Positions 55,801 to 64,000 of a DNA stretch of 64,000 nucleotides are shown one piece after another. Where the stretch lies: the NCBI RefSeq assembly GCF_000005505.3, contig NC_016131.3, positions 59,257,355 to 59,321,354 on the forward strand. The letters are read 5' to 3'. The notes under the pieces were generated by a model. That model did no database searches and had not been told where the DNA came from. It worked only from the letters and a program-made list of their open reading frames with translations. A program made the translations under genes and the position numbers. The stretch's first letter is position 1. Every line of letters starts with the position of its first letter. The stretch comes from Brachypodium distachyon. Its lineage: Eukaryota > Streptophyta > Magnoliopsida > Poales > Poaceae.

Positions 55801-56190
55801 CAAATAAATCCTAGAAAATTTGTAAAATCATGTTCTACCATGATACAACTTTTGGAAGTAGTTTCTATTCAAAATAAAATATATAAAAATACATTTGCCC
55901 TATAAATGCCTTTAGGGCCATATATCTATTTAAATAAAATACTTTTTCAACTCCAAATAATTATCCAAAAATTATGGGATAGCTTATATATGCACTAAAC
56001 ACCTTTTATACATAAAACCTATTGGTTTGAAAATGCAAAACTCAAATGGGTGTAAACCCTAGGGTTCAAAATGAAACAAAGTCTTTTAAAGCCCTTTTGA
56101 GATTCAAAATTTGAATTCAAATATGCAATTGTGGCATGATGCTCATGGGTGTAATGCATGTGTAAAAGTTTGAAATTTTGGAATGTTACA
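52833..56190 (-). repeat. 5' LTR of the Tekay element
   Basis: 3358 bp, TGTAACATTCC to GATCGCTTCA on the minus strand. It has a TATA-like CCTTTTAAGCC near 55470-55460, a GC-rich block at 55000-55690 and AT-rich arms. It is the reference LTR for the copies at 1-690, 2311-5653, 34969-38305 and 38306-40184. The frames seen in its GC-rich block are not considered genes. Confidence 0.9.
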
Positions 56191-56195
56191 TGAGC
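56191..56195 (+). repeat. Target site duplication, right
   Basis: TGAGC directly after the Tekay element, identical to 47132-47136. Removing the element and one copy restores the Tat pol sequence. Confidence 0.9.
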
Positions 56196-57325
56196 GGCCT
56201 CCGGAAACCGCCTCAGACCCGAGGACCGCCCCCAAGTCGACAACCTTGGCACCACGAAAGCGGTTGGGGCAGCGCCCGGTGTACTTCGTTAGTACGGTGC
56301 TGCGCGACACGCGGACAAGGTACCCGCAAGTACAGAAGCTCCTTCTGGGGATTCTCCTTGCGTCACGCAAGCTGCGCCACTACTTCCAGGCGCACCGCGT
56401 CACGGTGGTGTCTGGGTTCTTCCTCGAGCGAGCCCTCACCAACCGTGAAGCCACCGGGAGGGTGGCCGAATGGAGGATGGAGCTGTCGGAGTTCGACCTC
56501 CGCTTCGCCAACTCCAAAGGCATTAAGAGCACGGCCCTGGCGAACTTCGTCGCAGAATGGACGTCCACGGGCATAGAAGAAAGTGAGCCGGAGACCAGCC
56601 TTCCCGGCAAGTTGGATGAGGACCACTGGGTCCTCTACTTCGACGGTGCGTTCAGTCTTCAGAGAGCGGGGGCCGGGGTCGTCATCGAGTCACCAACAGG
56701 GGACCAGTTGAGGTTCGCTATTCAACTCGACTTCACTAACTCCACCAACAACACGGCGGAGTACGAGGGCCTGCTTGCCGGGTTGCGGGCAGCGGTCGCC
56801 CTCGACATTAGGCGCCTGGTTGTTCGCGGCGATTCCCAGCTCGTGATCAACCAGGTGAACAAGGACTACGATTGCCCTCAAATGGCGCCGTACGTGGAGG
56901 AGGTCCGCAAGCTGGAATGAAAGTTCAAGGGTTTGCGCTTTGAGCACGTCAAGTGGAAGGATAACTTCGCTGCTGACGAGCTGGCCAAGATGGCAGCAGA
57001 GCGCCGGAAGCCTCCGGCGGGGGTGTTCTGTCAGAAGCAAGTGGCTCCTTTAGTCGCCCCCAAGCCGGCTGCCGAGGACGCCCCTCCGGCAACCGAAGGA
57101 ACCCCTGCAATAGCAGGGGTCCATGCCGCTGATACGGCGACATGCGTTGGCAGGGAGATTCCCCCCTGGGCGGAAGAAATCGCCCGCTATTTGAAAGGGG
57201 AGGCTCTCCCGGAGGATGACGTCGCCACGGAGCGTGTAGCGCGGCAAGCCAAGATGTACACTGTGGTAGATGGTAACATCTACCGCAGGCGTGTGAACGA
57301 TGTCAAACTCATCTGCGTGCCATAG
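56196..57325 (+). pseudogene. Tat copy C RNase H region (two domains)
   Basis: First RNase H, C-terminal part: [20 protein letters not shown] and [14 protein letters not shown]. Second, archaeal-type RNase [21 protein letters not shown] (first Asp), [18 protein letters not shown] (Glu), [17 protein letters not shown] (Asp). The frame runs uninterrupted to 56920, where a TGA replaces the codon before KFKGLRFEHVKW. It then continues (KDNFAADELAKMA) to a TAG at 57323-57325. This domain is the best-preserved copy in the window. Confidence 0.85.
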
Positions 57326-58399
57326 GAAAAAGGGTGCGCACTGTTGGAAGACATACATCGAGGCACATGTTACCATGTGGCCTCACGGGCTCTAGCCGGC
57401 AAGGCGTTTCGGCATGGCTTCTACTGGCTCACAGCCCTGGCCGACGCGGAATGACTTGTGAAGATGTGCGAGGCGTGCCAGTTCCACTCAAAGAAGAGCA
57501 ACCAACCGGCGCAGGCCCTGCATGTCATCCCGTCCTCATGGCCGTTCGCGGTCTGGGGGCTGGACATCGTCGGCAAGCTACCAAGGGCGGTTGGCGGTTA
57601 CGAATATTTGTTCGTGGCCATCGACAAGTTCTCCAAATGGGTGGAGGTGGAACCAGTGCGGAAGGTGACCGCCCAGGCGGCCATCAAGTTCTTCAAGGGC
57701 ATTGTGTGCCGGTTTGGTGTTCCTAACAGCATTATCACCGACAACGGCACACAATTCACGAGCGCGGCGTTTCAAGCCTACTGCGAAGACATGGGCACTA
57801 AGCTACGCTTCGCGTCCGTCGCTCACCCGAGGAGCAACGGACAGGCGGAGCGAGCCAACGCAGAGGTACTGCGGGGGCTCAAGACGAGAACCTTTGACAA
57901 ACTCAAAGTCCACGGGAAGCACTGGATCGAAGAACTCCAGCCCGTGCTGTGGTTCATCCGGACCACACCTAGTCGGGCAATGGGCGAAACTCCTTTCGCC
58001 CTTGTCTACGGGGCAGAAGTGGTGCTGCCCCTCGAGCTCAAGTACAGATCTCCTCGAGTACACGCGTACGGCGACACCAGCCAACACGAGCAAAGGGTCG
58101 ACGATCTAAACTTCATCGAAGAACTTCGATGCCGGGCTGCTGTGCGAGCCGCGCGCTACCAGCAGGGACTCCGTCGTTATCACGACAGGCGAGTCCGTCC
58201 TCGGGGGCTCGAGAACGGAGACCTTGTCCTGCGCCGGATACAAGGAACGAAGGCCGGGAGCAAGTTGACTCCGAAATGGGAGGGCCCCTTCCGGGTAGTG
58301 CAGGGGACCAGGCCGGGGGCTGTCCGCCTAGAAACCGAAGACGGCCTGCCGGTGCCCAATAGCTGGAATATCGAGCACTTGCGCAAGTTCTACCCGTGA
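57326..58399 (+). pseudogene. Tat copy C integrase
   Basis: HHCC finger: LLEDIHRGTCYHVASRALAG with both His and CEACQF with both Cys; a TGA at 57453-57455 lies between them. The core is intact in a 313-codon frame from 57458: VWGLDIVGKL (first Asp), PNSIITDNGTQFTS (second Asp), ERANAEVLRGL (Glu). It continues ETPFALVYGAEVVLPLEL, GDLVLRRIQGTKAGSKLTPK and ends NSWNIEHLRKFYP-stop at 58399. No chromodomain, as expected for Tat. Only the finger is split by a stop, so this is the most complete integrase here. Confidence 0.85.
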
Positions 58400-58496
58400 A
58401 GTGGCGGAGCCCGACCCTCAGGTGATGCCTCCGATGCATACCTCTCGAACTAGTGTAACCGGGCAGCCCCCGTGTGTAAACCGCTAGTTAATCGTG

Positions 58497-58502
58497 AATA
58501 AA
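58497..58502 (+). terminator. AATAAA polyadenylation-type signal, Tat copy C
   Basis: AATAAA 98 bases after the integrase stop, in the context GTGAATAAACATAAGTG, matching the signal of copy A (GATGAATAAAGATGAGTG). Confidence 0.4.
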
Positions 58503-58670
58503 CATAAGTGTTTTGCCCCTGAGCTTTGAGTTTGCCTTGTTTATTCACGTGTTTTTTCTTCTGTTTCCTGCTTTAAGTGCACAAGGGTGTCTTTCCATAC
58601 TTGGTTGTGAGCAGGGGGCTGTTATGGCCTCGAAACGTAAACCCGTCGCCGGATCGCTCCGGCACGGGGC

Positions 58671-58968
58671 ATGCCGTTGGCGGGCTTCCCGCAACGTGCA
58701 TCACTGGACATGCCGTTGGCGGGGCTTCCCGCAACGTGCATGCCTGGACATGCCGTTGGCGGGCTTCCCGCAACGTGCATCACTGGGCGTGCAGTTGCTC
58801 GGCCTCCCGCGCAGTCGCTGTGCTGGGGAAAGGAAATGCTCACGTCCAAGTTTGGCATCGACCCATTTGTGCCCAGGGGCTGGGAAGCAGGAAGGATTTG
58901 TCTGTGTTGCTTGTTTTCGTAAGTTTCGAAAAGGATTTGTCTGTGTTGCTTGTTTTCGTAAGTTTCAA
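58671..58968 (+). repeat. Short tandem repeats in Tat copy C 3' region
   Basis: Three units of 39-40 bases start ATGCCGTTGGCGGG at 58671, 58710 and 58750, followed by a degenerate fourth. A second array has two units of 38 bases starting AAGGATTTGTCTG at 58892 and 58930. Copy A has only traces in the matching place. Confidence 0.8.
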
Positions 58969-59267
58969 AAAAATTTGCAGCGCCTCAGGCCTGGTAAGAG
59001 TCTAACCTGCAGGAAAGGGTGGAATCTTGTACATTGTGGTGCCCGTGAGCTGCCCACGTGTCGCGCCATACACCGGTGCCTTGTGGTGCGGGAGGACCGC
59101 AACACAAGGGGCTCACCGCACTCCGAGGCTTCTGAGTTGACAGGTTGCCGCCACGTGTACCGCGGTTGCCTGGTAAACCTGGCGGCGGAAACGGCGCCGC
59201 GATTCGAAGGAAGGGCACCACGGTGCTGCACAGGTCCGTCGCGCGGGGCCGTTAAGGCGGGTGGAGC

Positions 59268-59690
59268 CACGGAGGCGCAGAGGGGGTGTTTCCCGCCGGC
59301 GCCTAGCGCGGGCGGGTGCACGGCCATCGCGCCCCTGCTGCATCACCCCATCGAACTCGCCCCGAGGGACGCCACAGAGGCACGATGGTAGTGCATGCCA
59401 TCGGCGTCCTGCGCCGACGGGTGCACTACCGTGGTGCCGCTGCCCCGCTTCCTCAAGTGGGCGGCTCCTGGGCGAGGGTCGCCGCAGAGGCACTGTGGGG
59501 GTGCATCCCATCAGCGTCCGGCGCTCACGGGGTGCATTGCCACAGTGCCCTTGTCGCCACCCTCCATAGGACACCTCCGCAAGGAGTAGGGGCTGCCGCG
59601 GAGACTCTAGGGTAGTGCATGCCCTCCGTGCCTTGTGCCGACGGGTGCACTATCATAGAGACCCGGCCGCATTCCCTTTGGGAGAGCCTT
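59268..59690 (+). repeat. ~113-bp tandem repeat in Tat copy C 3' region
   Basis: Three diverged units, each with GTGCATG/CCC...GCGTCC...CGACGGGTGCACTA, near 59390, 59500 and 59613. Related units occur in copy A at 9002 and 9123, about 121 bases apart. Confidence 0.65.
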
Positions 59691-60299
59691 TTGGGCGCGT
59701 GTCGTTGCGAGGACGCTGTGATGGCGCCGGTGCCGACGCCCATCGCCCGTTCCGGCCCATCACCACGTCCCTGCCGCGGCCCTCGAGCAGATTTGCTCCC
59801 GACAACAAGGGCTGTCACATCCCTTGGGACGTGCTCCCCAGAAAAAACCAGGTCTCCCCGGTTACGGGGGCTGTGCTAGGAGGAGATAACTTCCTCGCCA
59901 CCCATTCCCACTGTTCGAGGTGGGGCGCAGCCAGCGGCGAGGACGTTATACCCGTCTTGCGGCTGCTCCCGGGGCGGAGTCCTCCTAAGCCAGGGTTCCT
60001 CCCTGAAAGCCAGGGCCCGTCCCTAAAGGCGAGGGTTGCCACATGGGCGTGGTGGTAGCATCGTTGTCGGCGGTTGCCGCGGGCGGCGATCCTGCCCCCG
60101 CGCTCCTGCCGCATCCCTTAGAAATCGTTTCCCTTGAACAGGTACCCAAGGTGGTTTCCTACCAAGGCAGTGCCTTGTCTGCACTCTACCGCCGAGCGTC
60201 ACGAAGCATTGGACCAAACGGAAAAACTAAGTGTCCGAACTTGAACGCTGAATTCGCTAAGAACTGAACGAAACTGAGCACTGTCTCGCTGGGTGCAAC

Positions 60300-60876
60300 C
60301 CCGGGTCCCGCGCGTAGCCGGAGTGTTAAAAGGGACGCTTGCTGGGGGAGTGCGCTCCCCGTGTGGCTTCGCGGGTCCGTCCCGGAGGGGCACGGCTTGG
60401 GGTAGTTACCCCGCAAGTGGAGTGGCTCCCCGCTACTGCTTCGCCCCAGGTCGGCACCACAGGTCCGTCCCGGGTCCCTGGTCTGGTCAAGGGTGAGGCG
60501 CGCGCGAGTCCCCCACAACACAAGGCAAAATACGCAAAGGGCTAAAAGGGGCCACCCCGCTAGACAGCATCAGGAACAACGAACTTGTCGAAAAAGTTTA
60601 CTTAACTAAGAATTAACGCTGCTTTGCTAAGCGTGGTCCCGGAACCTGCGCGTGGCCGGGGTGTGAGGAGGACGCTTCCGGGGGGAGTGCGCTCCCCGTG
60701 TGGCTCCCGGGTCCGTCCCGGGAGGACATGGCTTGGAGTAGTTACCCCGCAAGCGGAGTGGCTCGCCGCCTACCGCTTGGCCCCAGGTCAGCACCACGGG
60801 TCCGTCCCGGGTCCCTGGTCTTGTCAAGGGTGGGGAGTGCGAGTCCCCAGCCACACAAGGCACAACACGCAAGGGC
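60300..60876 (+). repeat. Tandem pair of the ~240-bp Tat 3'-region unit
   Basis: Units at 60300-60540 and 60637-60876 (period about 337) share CGCTCCCCGTGTGGCT, CGGGTCCGTCCC, GTAGTTACCCCGCAAG, GGAGTGGCTC and the ACACAAGGCA end. Copy A has one unit (9290-9518). Each begins in a GTxGCCGGxGTG motif. Confidence 0.8.
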
Positions 60877-61079
60877 TAAGGGAACCATCCCGCGAGGCAG
60901 CCTCGGGAATAAGGGACAAAAATTGAGCAAATTAACAAGCTTGATTGACTAAGTGCCGAACGATTACATGGACTAATCAAAATGTGAGTGTTCCAACGGT
61001 GCTAAGCGCCATACTTGCAGGGAAAGCAAACAGAAGAAGGTACAGTGGAAGCAACGAGTATGGCTGGGGGCTGCGGCAA

Positions 61080-62620
61080 CTAGTTGTCGTCGTCTTCGGC
61101 CGGGAGGTCGGCGGGGAGATCAGGCTCCGGCTTCATCTACATCCGCTCGACGACCTTGTCGACGAACTCGCGCACTGCTTGGGTGTGCGTGGGCTCGTCC
61201 TCGCTGTCGGACCAAGCGTCCAAAAGGGACTCAAAGGGGAACTCCTGGTCCCGGAGATGAATCCGCGGGAGGATTGTCCCAGCAACCTCCCGAGCGCAGT
61301 TGGCGACTTCATTGGCGCCATACTTGGCGATCCAGACGTCGAGCGCCCCGAGCTTCCCAACCAAGTCGGACAAGAAGGGGATCAGCGTCGTGACGTCCGT
61401 GCCGTCCACTTCCGCCGCCTGCAGCTTGAACTTGGGCCGCAGGTCGCGCAGTGACTGGGCGATCTTCATCAGCTTCTCCGTCTCAAGCTGCCGCTGCCCG
61501 ATCAGCGTGCCGTGATGGAGTGGGGCATCTTGCGCGGCCTTGTTGGCCTTGCTGACGCGGCCCTCCAGCCTCGCAAGCTCTGCGGCCTTGGTCGCGTTGT
61601 CCACACTGGCCAGCGCGAGCTCTTCCCAGACGGCGGCCAACTCGTCCTCAAGCCGGCCGCTCTGTCTTTGGCGGAGTTGAGCTCGGCCTTGTGCCGGGCC
61701 GCCGCCCTCGCTGCATCCTCGGCAGCCTTGACCTGCACCTCCAGCAGGACGCGGAGGCCTTGGATTTCGCCGCGGTAATTGGCAATCGGCTCGCTCTTCT
61801 CGTCCAGCCCCGTCTGGGCCGTCGCGAGCACCTCGGCATGCTCCTTCCGGGCCGTTTCGAGCGTTGCCGCCATCGTGTCGAGCCTTTCTTGGAGCTCCAC
61901 GTGCTGGACCTCCAGTTGCCGACGAAGCTCGGTCTCCGGGACTACCGGCTCCCGAGCGGCCTCCAGGGCTTGCCGGGCCAGCCGCGCCCCCTCTTCGGCG
62001 AGGCGCGCCTCCTCGCGCAGCCGGGAGAGTTCGCACCTCTCTATCTCCACGGCCTCCCGCACCTCGCCGAGTTGATTCTTGGCAGCGGTGTGGCGCTCCC
62101 TCACCTTGTTGTAGGAGGTGACGAAGGCGACTTGTTGGTCCCGGACGGCGTCCAGGAACCGGTGCCCCCGCTCAAAGACGCTCGGATCCCAGGTAAGGGG
62201 GTTCCAAACGACCCCGGCGAGGATGCCGAGGTCGGTGCCGGGGAGAGCCCCCAAGGATGATGAAGCCCCTGCTGCCGAAGTAGGGCTAGGCGTGGGGTCA
62301 CCAACTCGCTCCCGGGGGTCTTGCCGTCCTTCCCCGACAACTTCTCCCGCGCCTGCGCTCAGGGACCCCGGGGTTGGAGAAGGCTCCCTGCCTCCGGCGG
62401 GGGTTGCCCCCTGTTGGACGACGGGTGAGCCCGTGCCGGCCACGACCGAGGCTTCGGGCGCGTCGCCAGGTGCCGGCACGGTGGCGGCGGTGTCCTCTGC
62501 TGCCGCTGTGTCCGTCGCGGCGAGGCCGAATGTGAGAGCTATTTCCGACTCCACCTCCTCCCCTACGGCCTCGACGACATGGTCAGGATCGACCACGGGT
62601 GCGCCCGTTCCAGGCAGGGG
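61080..62620 (-). pseudogene. Antisense coiled-coil gene of Tat copy C
   Basis: On the minus strand, from 62620 toward 61080. Exon-like start TGAPVVDPDHVVEAVGEE, a Pro/Ala/Gly-rich part, then VWNPLTWDPSVFERGHRFLD and a coiled coil of about 200 residues (RRQLEVQHVELQERLD, IQGLRVLLEVQVKAAED). A frameshift near 61670 moves it to DELAAVWEELALASVDNATK. The conserved end reads VGKLGALDVWIAKYGANEVA, PFESLLDAWSDSEDEPTHTQ and KVVERM. A TAG at 61137-61139 precedes an acidic tail to 61080. The 5' exons were removed where the copia element begins. It is homologous to 9705-12254. Confidence 0.65.
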
Positions 62621-64000
62621 ATGTTCAAGGACAATAACAATAACTCATGAATACATAGGAAATAACATCATCACATGATTGCCTCTAGGGCATATCTCCA
62701 ATAGTCTCCCACTTGCACTAGAGTCAATCATCCAAGTATCGCATACCCATGGCTCGTGTGTGCGCCTCATGCTTTGGCTGCGGGAGAGGCTTTGTCAACG
62801 GATCGGCAATATTGAGATCCGTGTGTACCTTGCATATCTTAACGTCACCTCTCTCCACGAATTCCCGTATGAGATGGTAACGCCTGAGTATGTGTTTGGA
62901 TTTTTGGTGATGTCGTGGTTCTTTGGCTTGTGCAATAGCACCACTGTTGTCACAGTAGAGGTCCATGGGATTGGACGCGCCCTGAACCACTCCATGCTCA
63001 GAAACAAACTTTCTGATCCAAACGCCTTCTTTCGCGGCTTCCGAAGCCGCGATATACTCAGCTTCTATTGTAGAGTCGGCCACCGTTTCTTGCTTAGAGC
63101 TCTTCCAGCTCACCGCACCTCCGTTCAAGACGAACACGTATCCAGATTGTGATCGATAATCGTCCTTGTCGGTTTGGAAACTAGCATCGGTGTAACCCTT
63201 TACAACGAGCTCATCCTCACCACCGTACACCAAAAACATATCCTTAGTCCTTCTCAACTACTTAAGGATATTCTTCACCGCTGTCCAGTGACTCTCACCG
63301 GGGTCAGCCTGATACCTGCTCGTAACACTTAGAGCATAGGAAACATCCGGTCGAGTACATAACATGGCGTACATGATGGATCCGACTGCCGAAGCATACG
63401 GAATCGCACTCATCCGACTTCGCTCATCAGAAGTCGAAGGACTCTGAGTCTTGCTTAGACTTATACCATGCGACATGGGCAAGAACCCTTTCTTTGCGTC
63501 ATTCATGTTGAACCTCTTCAACACTTTGTCAACATATGTACTCTGGCTTAAACCAATAAGCCTCCTTGATCTATCTCTATAGATCCTGATTCCCAAAATA
63601 TAAGCCGCTTCTCCCAAGTCCTTCATTGAAAAACTTTTCTTCAATGAGTCCTTGGCGGCTTTTAGCATCGGAATGTCATTTCCAATCAATAATATGTCAT
63701 CCACATATAAGATTAGAAATACGACTGAGTTTGCACTAAACTTCTTGTATACACAAGGTTCTTCTTCATTTTTGATGAAGCCAAACCCTTTGACTACTTC
63801 ATCAAAACGAATGTTCCAGCTCCAAGATGCTTGCTTCAATCCATAGATGGATTTCTGAAGTTTGCATATTTTTCCAGCATTCTTTGGATCGACAAAACCC
63901 TCGGGTTGTATCATATACACGTCCTCGGTTAAATTTCCGTTAAGGAAAGCCGTTTTGACATCCATTTGCCATATCTCGTAGTCGAAATATGCAGCAATAG
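62621..64000 (-). mobile_element. Ty1/copia element, 3' end, minus strand
   Basis: Minus-strand order: RT, RNase H, polypurine tract (CAAGTGGGAGAC, 62715-62704) and then the LTR start TATTGGAGATATGCCCTAG (from 62703). The LTR start and tract are those of Angela/BARE-like copia elements, except the first TG reads TA. Only about 80 bases of LTR remain before Tat sequence begins at about 62620, so the LTR is truncated. The element continues past the right edge. Confidence 0.85.
62724..64000 (-). pseudogene. Copia reverse transcriptase and RNase H, partial
   Basis: RT (from the window edge): IAAYFDYEIWQMDVKTAFLN with the first catalytic Asp, KLQKSIYGLKQAS, LYVDDILLIGND (YVDD box), SMKDLGEAAYILGIRIYRDR and MLCTRPDVSYALSVTSRYQ. 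A TAG at 63258-63260 replaces the Tyr of ILKYLRRTKD and is the only stop in the visible part. RNase H: VKGYTDASFQTDKDDYRSQS (Asp), STIEAEYIAASEAAKE (Glu), DLYCDNSGAIA (Asp) and HHQKSKHILRRYHLIREFVE. Ends NIADPLTKPLPQ and RAMGMRYLDD-stop at 62724. Confidence 0.85.

Larger units (their letters stand above)
47137..56190 (-). mobile_element. Tekay-type chromovirus, 3' LTR mostly deleted
   Basis: Flanked by perfect TGAGC duplications, so both original ends are kept: TGTAACATTCC at 56190 and GATCGCTTCA at 47137. Minus-strand order: 5' LTR (56190-52833), PBS (52830-52819), leader, extra ORF (52349-51477), gag, protease, RT-RNase H, integrase, then the last 57 bases of the 3' LTR. A deletion removed the integrase C-terminus, any chromodomain, the 3' non-coding part and 3.3 kb of the 3' LTR. 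Gag has four in-frame stops, pol has three and a frameshift. The pol motifs fit the Tekay/Del clade (RIRE3/RetroSat2-like). Confidence 0.9.
42790..62620 (+). mobile_element. Tat-lineage Ty3/gypsy retrotransposon, copy C, nested
   Basis: Plus-strand order: 5' LTR (to 43376), PBS, gag, protease, RT, [Tekay element 47137-56190], RNase H, second RNase H, integrase, 3' region with tandem repeats, antisense gene on the minus strand. Without the insertion the visible part is about 10.8 kb. The 3' LTR is missing: a copia element starts at about 62621 inside or next to the antisense gene. All pol domains carry stops. The organisation matches copy A. Confidence 0.85.

Noticed and set aside
62121..62678. 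Plus-strand ORF of 186 codons
   Set aside because: It is the shadow of the antisense coiled-coil gene, which has the conserved match in copy A on the minus strand.

Overview
This window is a repeat-dense, nuclear plant sequence. The gene content and the repeat families point to a grass (Poaceae). Clues are a Ninja-family gene of monocot type, a PIF/Harbinger element with TTA target duplications, Tat- and Tekay-type Ty3/gypsy elements, an Angela-type Ty1/copia element with its typical LTR start, and a primer-binding site matching initiator tRNA-Met. I cannot name the species. No tRNA, rRNA, organellar, bacterial or CRISPR feature was seen.

Layout. 1-12254: a decayed Tat-lineage Ty3/gypsy element on the + strand (copy A). 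It has no 5' end in the window. It is interrupted by two LTRs of one Tekay-type family, at 1-690 and 2311-5653; the second is a solo LTR with target duplications. Its 3' part carries an antisense, apparently spliced coiled-coil gene (9705-12254). 12255-16111: LTR remnants, a duplicated low-copy segment and an inverted Tat gag fragment. 16115-18673: a PIF/Harbinger element carrying a broken Myb/SANT-like gene. 18677-27600: the only clear host gene, a two-exon Ninja/AFP-family transcriptional co-repressor on the minus strand (20026-27079). It has a 6.1-kb intron and ABA-response-type G-boxes upstream. 28207-34968: a minus-strand gypsy LTR and a non-autonomous minus-strand LTR element with one intact gag-like ORF. 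34969-40184: two Tekay-type LTRs head to tail. 40185-42780: minus-strand Tat-type LTR ends, including the start of another antisense gene with its own TATA box. 42790-62620: a second long Tat element on the + strand (copy C). It is split inside pol by a 9.05-kb minus-strand Tekay chromovirus (47137-56190) with perfect 5-bp target duplications. 62621-64000: the 3' end of a minus-strand Ty1/copia element, cut by the window edge.

How the parts relate. The two Tat copies share one plan: LTR, gag-protease, reverse transcriptase, two RNase H-like domains, integrase, a long 3' non-coding region with tandem repeats, and an antisense coiled-coil gene. All protein domains of the retroelements carry stops or frameshifts except a few ORFs. 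The exceptions are the extra ORF in the Tekay leader (51477-52349) and the gag-like ORF at 34006-34968. The most interesting points are the antisense gene seen three times, a UAG codon shared by both Tat copies between protease and reverse transcriptase, and the intact extra ORF in an otherwise ruined Tekay element.
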